Shown here: piece by piece, positions 1-6,427 of the stretch
Numbering within the stretch: the stretch's first letter is position 1
How the letters are laid out: every line of letters starts with the position of its first letter
Source: Weeksellaceae bacterium
GTDB taxonomy: Bacteria; Bacteroidota; Bacteroidia; Flavobacteriales; Weeksellaceae
Length of the DNA stretch: 8,452 nucleotides
Reading direction: 5' to 3'
Assembly: GCA_022701475.1 (NCBI GenBank)
Contig: JAKOOI010000155.1
Span: 1 to 8,452 of the forward strand
Translations under genes and position numbers: made by a program
The notes under the pieces: model-generated
What the model was told of the DNA's origin: nothing
Databases searched by the model: none
Seen by the model: the letters and a program-made list of their open reading frames with translations, nothing else

Positions 1-265
1 TCATCAGAAAAGGATTCGGGTCGTTATGAGGCGAATGGGGATCTTCCGGCTTATCGGTATGCGCATGGTGCAGGCGGTGCATCAGACCATACGTATAGGC
101 GCTGATGTACGAAGAACCCTGTGTAAAGAAGCAGCCCAGGTAAAAGACGCGCTCCCAGAATTTTGACATGGTAAACAGGTTATGGGCCGCATACCGGTGA
201 TGGAAAACCGATTGAAAAAAAAGCGACGCATACCAATGTATGATGATGAAAATGAATAATGCCAT
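1..265 (-). CDS. Membrane fatty-acid (acyl-CoA/acyl-lipid) desaturase, N-terminal part
   Basis: Partial gene: 88 codons are visible and the rest lies beyond the left edge. Members of this family introduce a double bond into acyl chains at the cytoplasmic membrane, using a di-iron centre held by histidine boxes. The first two boxes are visible: HRYAAH at residues 23-28 (HxxxxH) and HRLHH at 63-67 (HxxHH), the latter followed by AHTDKPEDPHSP, a typical desaturase continuation. Residues 2-20 are hydrophobic and fit a first membrane segment. The third histidine box is outside the window. I chose the ATG at 265 because flavobacterial homologues usually begin a few residues before the HWY motif. 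The frame stays open upstream to a TGA near 390, with a GTG at 358, so a start about 31 codons earlier cannot be excluded. The gene is divergent from mobA, with no obvious functional link. Confidence 0.88.
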   Translation of the reverse strand, partial: MALFIFIIIHWYASLFFQSVFHHRYAAHNLFTMSKFWERVFYLGCFFTQGSSYISAYTYGLMHRLHHAHTDKPEDPHSPHNDPNPFLM

Positions 266-554
266 AAAATAAAGATTAAAAGTTGAACGGTTGTTTTCTG
301 AAGCAGCCTTAAAAAAGTAGCAGGAAAGATCCGGCCGCTTACCTTTTATATACGACACATCCGGCCCCGCAGTTTTCCGGTTACGTCATCAATGCATGGA
401 TAGCCGGCTAAGTCCCTTCAAACCAGCCTCCGGAAACGCTAATATTTCTTTATCTTTGGGAATTCCGGAGGAAAAACCGGAAAATACAGCCGGCTGCTGC
501 CCGTTGACAGGCCAGACAATAATGACAAGAAAGCGGTACAACAGCAAAAGCTAA
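266..554. other. Divergent intergenic region between desaturase and mobA
   Basis: This 289-bp spacer separates the divergent desaturase and mobA starts. It holds the plus-strand TATCTTTG box described separately. The part next to the desaturase (266-358) is open in the desaturase frame. I saw no RNA gene, repeat or strong hairpin. Confidence 0.5.
451..458 (+). promoter_or_regulatory. Bacteroidota-type -7 promoter box for mobA
   Basis: TATCTTTG matches the Bacteroidota -7 consensus TAnnTTTG exactly. No clear TTG is visible at the expected -33 distance. If used, it gives a leader of roughly 90 nt before the mobA ATG. Confidence 0.5.
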
Positions 555-1178
555 ATGAAATCCTGTAGTATGAACTTTAAAGAGCTTACTCCATCGCCAC
601 TCTACGGCCTCGTCCTGGCCGGCGGAAGAAGCACCCGCATGGGAACCGCCAAGGAAGAACTCCGATGGCACGGAAAGCAACAGCAGTATGCCATGGCAGA
701 CCTGCTGTCAAAATTCTGCGGTGCCGTATCCATTTCATGCCGTCCCGACCAACTGGACAAGATCAGTAAAGGCTATGCAGCGCTTCCTGATGCCTTTCCC
801 GGAATGGGGCCGGTTGGAGGAATCCTTTCGGCATTTCAATCCCGGGAGGCGACGGCCTGGCTGGTGGTTGCCTGTGATCTGCCGCTGCTGGACGGGAAGG
901 CGCTGGACTTCCTGGTCCGGTCCAGGGATCCGGAAAAGACCGCTACGGTTTATGAGAGTCCGGCGGACGGAGGTCCGGAGCCGTTGGCTGCCATCTGGGA
1001 GCCCAAAAGTTTTCCGATGCTTTCGGATTTCCTAAAAACCGGAAGCCGTTCGCCCAGGAAGTTTCTGATGAGCAATGATGTTCTTTTGCTGAAACCCGAA
1101 AATCCAGAAGTGCTGCGAAATGTTAATACACCTGAAGAGGCGGAAGAGATTCGGCAAATCATTGAGAACTCCTGGTGA
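555..1178 (+). CDS. mobA: Molybdenum cofactor guanylyltransferase (MobA)
   Basis: A 207-residue cytoplasmic nucleotidyltransferase. MobA transfers GMP from GTP to Mo-molybdopterin, giving the guanine dinucleotide form used by DMSO-reductase-superfamily enzymes. Motifs in order: the nucleotide-binding loop LAGGRSTRMGTAK at residues 21-33, GPVGGI near 85-90, the metal-binding ACDLPLLD around 106-113, EPLAAIW at 142-148, and NVNTPEE at 189-195, which matches the NxNTPee ending common in MobA. The length is normal for the family. The ATG at 555 is taken as the start, but the ATG at 570 (MNFKEL) is equally plausible because the first conserved residues begin only near residue 17. Its likely client, the FdhF/YdeP oxidoreductase, and FdhD lie about 1 kb downstream on the opposite strand, separated from it by the AT-rich toxin remnant. 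Confidence 0.9.
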   Translation: MKSCSMNFKELTPSPLYGLVLAGGRSTRMGTAKEELRWHGKQQQYAMADLLSKFCGAVSISCRPDQLDKISKGYAALPDAFPGMGPVGGILSAFQSREATAWLVVACDLPLLDGKALDFLVRSRDPEKTATVYESPADGGPEPLAAIWEPKSFPMLSDFLKTGSRSPRKFLMSNDVLLLKPENPEVLRNVNTPEEAEEIRQIIENSW

Positions 1179-1416
1179 ACCGGATGTCGCATACAGATTT
1201 TGCGGATGGTGCAGATCTTTTTTAATACAAAGTTTTTATTTTATCCGTGAATAAGACGAGGAAGCAAAGCGGGATCAGCAGACTGATCTGATGAAGTGGA
1301 TATTTATATGTATTCATATCAAAAAATCATATTATAAATATTATTTTTTAAATTAAACTCTACTACAATCTAAAAGATTATGGATACATTATAAATTAAA
1401 TGTTAAATTTGTATCT
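1179..1416. other. AT-rich non-coding stretch leading into the toxin remnant
   Basis: Base composition falls sharply after about 1205, and 1320-1416 is almost entirely A and T. I see no coding sequence. TAAATTTG at 1404-1411 resembles a -7 box (TAnnTTTG) but lies only five bases before the toxin ATG, so a transcript from it would be close to leaderless. No convincing rho-independent terminator for mobA is visible, and no direct repeat marking the left edge of an insertion was found. Confidence 0.5.
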
Positions 1417-1930
1417 ATGGATGAAAAAAATCTTTACATTATTGCAGGATGTAATGGCGCCGGAAAAACAACGGCATCCTTTACTATTTTACCTGAAATT
1501 TTGGAGTGTAATGAATTTGTAAATGCTGATGAAATTGCAAAAGGTCTTTCTCCGTTTCAGCCCGAAAAAGTTGCTCTTGAGGCAGGACGAATTATGTTAA
1601 AGCGAATCGATGAATTATTTGAACAAAATAAAAATTTCGCATTTGAGACCACTTTAGCCACAAAAACTTACAAGCAAAGAATTTTACAAGCCCGCAAGGG
1701 TTAAAGAAGGTGGACACTATATTCCTGAAGATGTAATAGAAAGAAGATATATAAATGGAATTAAAAATCTTTTTTCCATTTATCTTCCGATGGTTGACTA
1801 TGCTCTACTATTCGATAATTCTGAAGGAAATCATGAATTGATTGCTGAAAAAAATCTTAATGAAAAAATTACAGTTTGGAATGAAGTAAAATTTAATGAA
1901 TTAAAAAATAAATATGACTCAAGAAAATAG
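1417..1930 (+). pseudogene. Zeta-toxin-like P-loop kinase, disrupted by internal deletion and frameshift
   Basis: The first reading frame (1417-1704) begins MDEKNLYIIAGCNGAGKTT, with the Walker A motif GCNGAGKTT at residues 11-19, then FVNADEIAKGLSP and FAFETTLATKTYK. These are hallmarks of the small zeta-toxin-like ATPase family often annotated as zeta toxin or ABC-type ATPase. The frame stops at 1704. The rest of the protein resumes one base over, from 1697: RVKEGGHYIPEDVIERRY, then a segment including IYLPMVDYALLFDNS, ending at the TAG at 1928-1930. About 24 residues that normally join the two halves are missing (my estimate from remembered family length), so this is a small deletion that also shifted the frame. 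The junction lies in GCAAGGGTT, which reads as the end of one half and the start of the other. The P-loop is retained, but the separate N-terminal piece probably has no kinase activity. Codon use is far more AT-rich than in neighbouring genes, suggesting horizontal origin. Confidence 0.82.
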
Positions 1931-2060
1931 AGAAGAAAAACGGGATAAAATAGTAAAGGGTCTCGAAAAAGCGTACGAAAAAATGGTAGAATTCAAAAGA
2001 AAAAACAACAGTGAGATTGTTATTCTCAAGGAAAATAAAATTATCAAAATAAAACCTTAA
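1914..2060 (+). CDS. Small 48-residue partner protein of the zeta-like toxin (putative antitoxin)
   Basis: The ORF encodes 48 residues beginning MTQENREEKRDKIVKGLEKA and ending in an IVILKENKIIKIKP-type tail. It overlaps the end of the toxin remnant by 17 bases, an arrangement typical of translationally coupled toxin-antitoxin pairs. It is rich in Lys and Glu, with a likely N-terminal helix (residues 3-30) followed by a short strand-like tail. Small ORFs of this style commonly accompany zeta-like ATPase genes in Bacteroidota, from memory and not checked by search. The frame is intact although the partner kinase is broken, so it is an orphan. The antitoxin role is inferred from position only. 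Confidence 0.65.
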   Translation: MTQENREEKRDKIVKGLEKAYEKMVEFKRKNNSEIVILKENKIIKIKP

Positions 2061-2160
2061 TTTTAAAAAACCAGATAAGTAAGAAATACAAGTTTTCCAG
2101 TTATCTTAAAAGGCTTTTAAATTTTACTAGATATTTAATTATTACATATTCTTATCAACT

Positions 2161-2210
2161 TAAATAAAAATTCAATGCACAAACAGAGCTTCTTCCATTC
2201 GTGCATTGAA
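2161..2210 (-). terminator. Rho-independent terminator of the FdhF/YdeP cluster
   Basis: TTCAATGCAC at 2171-2180 and GTGCATTGAA at 2201-2210 form a perfect 10-bp stem with a 20-nt loop. Read on the minus strand, the stem begins 7 bases after the stop codon of the oxidoreductase gene and is followed by TTTTTATTTA. The loop is longer than usual for a terminator, but the position and T-tract fit. It also separates the cluster from the convergent AT-rich island. Confidence 0.72.
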
Positions 2211-2217
2211 ATATAAT

Positions 2218-4614
2218 TTATTTCTGGGCTGTTCCGGCAGCAGCGGCAATATGTTCACCGATTTTCTGATAGATCTCAGGATCGTGCTTCCGGATTTTGA
2301 TGCGTACATATTTGGAAGCCGGCATATTGGCTCCGTCCACCACATTATTGATGGAAACCAGGACATTGGTCTCCGGGAAATAGGTCATGGTACTCTTCTG
2401 AGGGATGGCATATTTCACAACAAGGAACAGCGGTGCAATACGTTCAATGCCGTCATCATAATTGAAAAGATCAACTTTCTCCCCTTCTTTCAATCCGGCA
2501 TTTTCGATGTCCTTTTCATTCATCATCACGATTCTCCTTTCATTGAATATTCCCCGGTAACGGTCATCCAGTCCGTAGACTACGGTATTGAACTGATCGT
2601 GGGTACGGGTGGTTGCCATCAGGTACTCGTCGTCGGCCAGCGAATTATCGGGAACCGGAGTGATGCTGAAGGCTGCTTTCCCCGGGAAATGCTCACTGTT
2701 GAATTGCCCGTCCCGTGGGGCGTTCGGAAGGTAGAAGCCGCCGTCCCGTACCACTCTTTCGTTGTAGTTTTCGAAACCGGGAAGACATTTTGAAACATCA
2801 TCGCGGATGGCATCATAGCTGTTGATGAACCGGTCCCAGTCGATCACCGAGCGTTCTCCCAGCACGGCTTTTGCCATTCTGCAGGCGACATGGGTTTCGT
2901 TGATAAGGTGTTCCGAAACAGGCTCCAGCACTCCTTTTGACGATTCCACAACACCCATGGAATTTTCGGTGCTGACGTACTGCAGCTTTCCATTGACAAT
3001 ATCTTTCTCGCTCCGGGAAATAACGGGTAAGATAAGGGCTTCCTTTCCGTGGATCAGATGTCCGCGGTTAAGCTTGATCGATACCAGGACTGACATTTCC
3101 AACTTCCGCATCGCTTCTGCTGTATAGGTGGTATCCGGAGCGGCAGACAGCAGATTGCCGCCCATACAGAACATGAACTTCACTTTTTCCTCATGCATTG
3201 CCTTAATCGCTTTAACTACATCATAGCCATGCTCCCGCGGAGGCTCGAAGCCATAAAATTTCTCCAGTGTATCCAGCTGTTCTTCCGTAGGCTTGTGATT
3301 GACCAGCAGGGTACGGTTTCCCTGAACATTGCTGTGTCCCCGCACCGGGCACAACCCGCCGCCCTGGATGCCGATGCTTCCCTTCATCAGGAGCAGGTTG
3401 ACGATATTGTAGATCATATCGACACCATTATGCTGCTGGGTAATGCCCATGCCCCAGCAGATGATGATCCTTTTCCGGACCGCGATCATCTGCGCAGCTT
3501 CCCTCAGCTTTTCCAGGGAAATGCCACATTCTTTTGCCAGGAAATTCAGGTCATACCGTTTCAGTTCTTCGGTAAGCTCCTTAAAGCCGCCGGTCTTTTC
3601 ATTTACAAAATCATGATCGATTACGCTGCCCGGATTTTTTTCTTCCTCTTCCAGGAGCAGGATCTGCAGCGCTTTCAGTAAGGCCATATCACCATTGATT
3701 TTTACCGGCAGGTAGAGGTCTGACAGTTCAAAAGGCTTGCTGATAAGGGCCAGTGGCTTCTGAGGATCCCTGAAGGCCATAAGCCCGGCTTCGGGAAGCG
3801 GGTTGATGGACATGATATTGGCGCCGTTCTTCTTTCCTTTAGTGAGTGCGGAAAGCATTCTGGGGGAATTGGTTCCGGGGTTCTGGCCGATGATGATGAT
3901 GAGGTCGGTATCATAAAAATCTTCCAGCTTCACCGTTCCTTTTCCAAAGCCGATGCAGCGGGTCAGGGCATAGCCGGAGGTTTCATGGCACATATTGGAA
4001 CAGTCAGGGAAATTATTGGTTCCGAATTCCCTTCCGAAGAGCTGGTAGACCCAGGTGGCTTCATTGCTGGTTCTTCCGGAGGTATAGAACATGGCTTCGT
4101 CCGGCGATTCCAGGCTGTTGAGCTTTCCGGCGATCTTTTCAAAGGCACCGTCCCAGCTGATGGGCTGGTAATGCGTTCCGTCCTTGGGAAGATACATCGG
4201 CTCGGAAATCCTTCCGAGCTGGCTGATTTCATAATCGGTCATTTTTGAAAGATCGTATACGGAGTTTTCCCTGAAGAAATCAGGTCCGATCTTTTTTGAA
4301 GTAGCTTCTTCGGCAAGAGCTTTTGCCCCGCTTTCGCTATATTCCGCTACCGGGGACCGGTCGCGGTCAGGATCGGGCCATGCGCAGCTGGGACAGTCGA
4401 AACCGCCGAACTGGTTCATGCTGAAGAGCGCCCTTCCGCCCCGCAGCGAGGAAGCATCCCGTACGAGCTGCTGTATGGAATGCATGACGGCCGGTGCCCC
4501 GGCAGCCCATTTTTCAGGAGTAGTAAGCTTCAGCCCTGACAGACGGTAAGGCGGCTGTGCTGCAGGTGACGGGCCGGAATCGCCCTTCTTTTTATTTAAA
4601 CTGTTGTTTTCCAT
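2218..4614 (-). CDS. FdhF/YdeP-family molybdopterin oxidoreductase (formate-dehydrogenase alpha-like)
   Basis: A 798-residue protein of the DMSO-reductase superfamily, close in layout to E. coli YdeP (about 760 residues) and more distantly to formate dehydrogenase H. Recognisable blocks are FSMNQFGGFDCPSCAWPDPD at 64-83, FYTSGRTSNEATWVYQLFGR at 176-195, NNFPDCSNMCHETSG at 200-214, GQNPGTNSPRM at 243-253, WGMGITQQHNG at 387-397, GGGLCPVRGHSNVQGNRT at 418-435 and TRTHDQFNTVVYGLDDRYRG at 669-688. By comparison with FdhF, Cys209-His210 sit where FDH-H has its Sec140-His141 pair, so Cys209 is the probable molybdenum ligand and no selenocysteine is used. The usual four-cysteine [4Fe-4S] pattern is not visible: only C74-x2-C77 is present near the N-terminus. 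There is no Tat or Sec signal, so it should be cytoplasmic. It follows the 116-residue protein by 24 bases, and fdhD lies upstream in the same direction. The true substrate is not established for this family; formate is only one possibility. Confidence 0.92.
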   Translation of the reverse strand: MENNSLNKKKGDSGPSPAAQPPYRLSGLKLTTPEKWAAGAPAVMHSIQQLVRDASSLRGGRALFSMNQFGGFDCPSCAWPDPDRDRSPVAEYSESGAKALAEEATSKKIGPDFFRENSVYDLSKMTDYEISQLGRISEPMYLPKDGTHYQPISWDGAFEKIAGKLNSLESPDEAMFYTSGRTSNEATWVYQLFGREFGTNNFPDCSNMCHETSGYALTRCIGFGKGTVKLEDFYDTDLIIIIGQNPGTNSPRMLSALTKGKKNGANIMSINPLPEAGLMAFRDPQKPLALISKPFELSDLYLPVKINGDMALLKALQILLLEEEEKNPGSVIDHDFVNEKTGGFKELTEELKRYDLNFLAKECGISLEKLREAAQMIAVRKRIIICWGMGITQQHNGVDMIYNIVNLLLMKGSIGIQGGGLCPVRGHSNVQGNRTLLVNHKPTEEQLDTLEKFYGFEPPREHGYDVVKAIKAMHEEKVKFMFCMGGNLLSAAPDTTYTAEAMRKLEMSVLVSIKLNRGHLIHGKEALILPVISRSEKDIVNGKLQYVSTENSMGVVESSKGVLEPVSEHLINETHVACRMAKAVLGERSVIDWDRFINSYDAIRDDVSKCLPGFENYNERVVRDGGFYLPNAPRDGQFNSEHFPGKAAFSITPVPDNSLADDEYLMATTRTHDQFNTVVYGLDDRYRGIFNERRIVMMNEKDIENAGLKEGEKVDLFNYDDGIERIAPLFLVVKYAIPQKSTMTYFPETNVLVSINNVVDGANMPASKYVRIKIRKHDPEIYQKIGEHIAAAAGTAQK

Positions 4615-4638
4615 AATATTGTGGTGATAAAAATGGGG

Positions 4639-4989
4639 TCAGCATTTAGCGTTGGGATTCGGGTAATTGTCACTCTGATCTTCAAGGGTATTGTCCAGGC
4701 ACACAAAGTCCTTTTCAACCAATATTTTCACTTTTCCGGCCTGCCCGCCGAATCCGATGCGTTCCGTAGATATCCATTCTTCCACCATAGCGGCCGGCAT
4801 CCTGAGGACGATCCTGTTTTCAGCAAATGCTGTGGAAAGCAAATGGTCTTCCGTTATTTCGATGGCATAGGTAAGGGTCTGACCTGGAAATTCGGTATAA
4901 CCGGATACTTTCCCTGCTGATCCCAGTTCCGTCACTTCGGATTGGGAAAGGCGGAAACGTATGCTGTTGTCTTTTATTCTTATTTTCAT
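4639..4989 (-). CDS. Conserved small protein next to the FdhF/YdeP oxidoreductase (possibly DUF7009)
   Basis: A 116-residue protein of unknown function starting MKIRIKDNSIRFRLSQSEV. There is no signal peptide or membrane segment. The N-terminal 95 residues alternate short hydrophobic and polar stretches, consistent with a beta-rich domain. The tail is distinctive: Cys97, then an acidic run with EDQSD at 103-107, YPNPN at 109-113 and a terminal Cys116. Two cysteines 19 residues apart around an Asp/Asn-rich linker could bind metal or form a redox pair, but this is inference. From memory it resembles a Bacteroidota family labelled DUF7009; I could not check that. It lies 24 bases upstream of the oxidoreductase gene and 208 bases downstream of fdhD on the same strand, so a role in maturation of, or electron transfer to, that enzyme is the simplest guess. 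Confidence 0.75.
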   Translation of the reverse strand: MKIRIKDNSIRFRLSQSEVTELGSAGKVSGYTEFPGQTLTYAIEITEDHLLSTAFAENRIVLRMPAAMVEEWISTERIGFGGQAGKVKILVEKDFVCLDNTLEDQSDNYPNPNAKC

Positions 4990-5197
4990 TGTGATGCTGT
5001 TATTTCAGTATATGATCTGTTGCAGTGTGTATTGCCATCATATAACATAAAGTTTTATTTACTGCTCTGTATTTCCGGAGCGCAGGGAAAAACAGGGAGC
5101 TGATCTGACGGAACACACGGCTGATCCCTTCTTTTCTGTAGTCTCTTTTCCTCATGATAAGCCGTTTTTATCTAAAAATCCGCGTCTGTTTTTACTA
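4990..5197. other. Spacer within the minus-strand molybdenum cluster
   Basis: This 208-bp gap separates fdhD from the small protein gene. I found no gene, no convincing TAnnTTTG box on the minus strand and no strong terminator after fdhD, so whether the cluster is one transcript or two is open. Confidence 0.4.
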
Positions 5198-6070
5198 TCA
5201 TTCCATAATGATTTCAATATGGCTGCTTTCATTATACGTATTGAACCGGTTGTCCCGGAGAAATCCCAGTAAGGTCATGTCAAACTCCTTCGCCAGCTCT
5301 ACCGCCAGGCTTGATGGAGCGCCAATAGCTGCCACCGCAGAAATTCCTGCCATCGCTGCTTTCTGGATGAGTTCAAAACTGGCCCTTCCGCTCAGGACCA
5401 GAATCTGTTCCCCCAGAGGCAGCTGTCCGTTACGCAAAGCACTCCCGATCAGCTTGTCCAGTGCGTTATGCCTTCCTACATCTTCCCTCAGGATCAGGAG
5501 ATGGCCGCCGGTATCAAACAGTCCGGAAGCATGGATTCCGCCGGTTGTGCTGAAATTATTCTGAAAGGTCCGCAGTTCTTCCGCCAACCGGTAAAGGACA
5601 GCAAGGGTGACCCGTTGCTTTTTCCTTTCAGTATCCCGGAAAGGGCTGACGGTTCTGATCGCATCAATAGACCCTTTGCCGCAAACCCCGCAACTTGAAG
5701 TGGTGTAAAAATTCCGGTCCGCATTCATCAGCTGCGGTATACATCCGCCGGCAAGCTCAACGGTAATGACGTTTCCGGTGCTTATGGAACAGGCTGCCGG
5801 CAGGTGGGATATCCTTTTAACCTGTTGCGGATCTGAGATAATCCCTTCCGTAAACAGGAATCCCAGTGCCAGTTCAGCATCATTTCCGGGCGTGCGCATG
5901 GTAACGGAAATATTCCGGGTATGCCTTTCCCCTTCCGATTCAAATGAAATCCTGATTTCAAGCGGTTCCTCCACTGAAACCTCATCAGTACAGGAAATAC
6001 CATCACTCCCTTTCATTCTGACAATCTCTATTGTCTGCACGGATCTGTTTTCTGGACTAAAGGTTTTCAT
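5198..6070 (-). CDS. fdhD: Formate dehydrogenase accessory sulfurtransferase FdhD
   Basis: FdhD carries sulfur, supplied by a cysteine desulfurase, to the bis-MGD molybdenum cofactor before its insertion into formate dehydrogenase; this is known for the E. coli protein. Using the ATG at 6070, the product is 290 residues, close to the family norm. Visible motifs are DEVSVEEPLEIRI at 29-41, TPGNDAELALGFLFTEGII at 60-78, the sulfur-transfer CGVCGKGSID at 127-136 with both cysteines intact, TGGIHASGLF at 176-185, REDVGRHNALDKLIG at 195-209 and SGRASFELIQKA at 227-238. The frame is open upstream to an ATG at 6238, but those 56 codons look unlike FdhD and would give an atypical N-terminal extension, so I took the later start; the ATG at 6076 is an alternative. 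The gene heads the cluster that contains the FdhF/YdeP oxidoreductase, its probable client. Confidence 0.92.
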   Translation of the reverse strand: MKTFSPENRSVQTIEIVRMKGSDGISCTDEVSVEEPLEIRISFESEGERHTRNISVTMRTPGNDAELALGFLFTEGIISDPQQVKRISHLPAACSISTGNVITVELAGGCIPQLMNADRNFYTTSSCGVCGKGSIDAIRTVSPFRDTERKKQRVTLAVLYRLAEELRTFQNNFSTTGGIHASGLFDTGGHLLILREDVGRHNALDKLIGSALRNGQLPLGEQILVLSGRASFELIQKAAMAGISAVAAIGAPSSLAVELAKEFDMTLLGFLRDNRFNTYNESSHIEIIME

Positions 6071-6427
6071 ATGCATTGCTGTGATTTTCCGGATGGTTTT
6101 TTGATTGTATACAGTCCGGAAGATTATATCGTAATGGAGATTTACATAAGGTAAAAGCCAATCATAAAATGTTCCGTTAGTACTTATCAATCTTGATACC
6201 ACAGAAGTAAATGTACGACTTTTTATGCCTGAAATCATACATGAATTGAAAGGTAATGAAAAGGGAGCCCTTCAGGATTCGGTTACGATTGAGTAAGGTT
6301 TTATCAGGCCCGATGCTGACATGACAGGAAAGCCCCCCGGTTTCTTTCTTCCGGTATCAGTCATACCCATACGCAGCAATCATACTATCAAAATCTCTTT
6401 ACTATCTTTGCAGCTAATTTTGACAGT
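6071..6427. other. Divergent intergenic region between fdhD and the HxD...HR protein gene
   Basis: This 357-bp region lies between two divergent starts. The part next to fdhD (6071-6238) is an open extension of the fdhD frame and is probably its leader. The plus-strand promoter box at 6403 lies at the other end. A short inverted repeat, AAGGG-AG-CCCTT, is at 6261-6272. On the minus strand, TACATTTA near 6209-6216 is a 7/8 match to the -7 consensus but has no supporting -33 element. I see no RNA gene. Confidence 0.45.
6403..6410 (+). promoter_or_regulatory. Bacteroidota-type -7 promoter box
   Basis: TATCTTTG fits the consensus TAnnTTTG exactly, 17 bases before the ATG of the 236-residue protein gene, giving a very short leader of about 10 nt. 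No clear TTG is seen at -33. Confidence 0.6.

Noticed and set aside
688..1035. Open frame of 115 codons in another frame inside mobA
   Set aside because: Arg/Trp/Pro-rich composition typical of an out-of-frame reading of a GC-rich gene.
1179..1225. Terminator for mobA ending in the T-run near 1218
   Set aside because: Only a weak 5-bp stem (TCGCA/TGCGG) is possible and it is not adjacent to the T-run.
2073..2125. TTAAAAG-G-CTTTTAA repeat and AGATAA/TTATCT arms after the antitoxin as a terminator
   Set aside because: Such palindromes are expected by chance in sequence this AT-rich, and the stems would be weak; not called.
2206..2793. Open frame of 195 codons on the plus strand
   Set aside because: It is antisense to the oxidoreductase gene, whose protein motifs are unmistakable, and its translation shows no family-like features.
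3193..3681. Open frame of 162 codons on the plus strand
   Set aside because: Also antisense within the oxidoreductase gene; no recognisable motifs and no promoter.
3985..3990. Possible selenocysteine (in-frame UGA) at the oxidoreductase active site
   Set aside because: The codon at the expected position encodes Cys209 and the frame has no internal stop.
5154..5564. Open frame of 136 codons on the plus strand
   Set aside because: Antisense to fdhD; it reflects fdhD codon structure.
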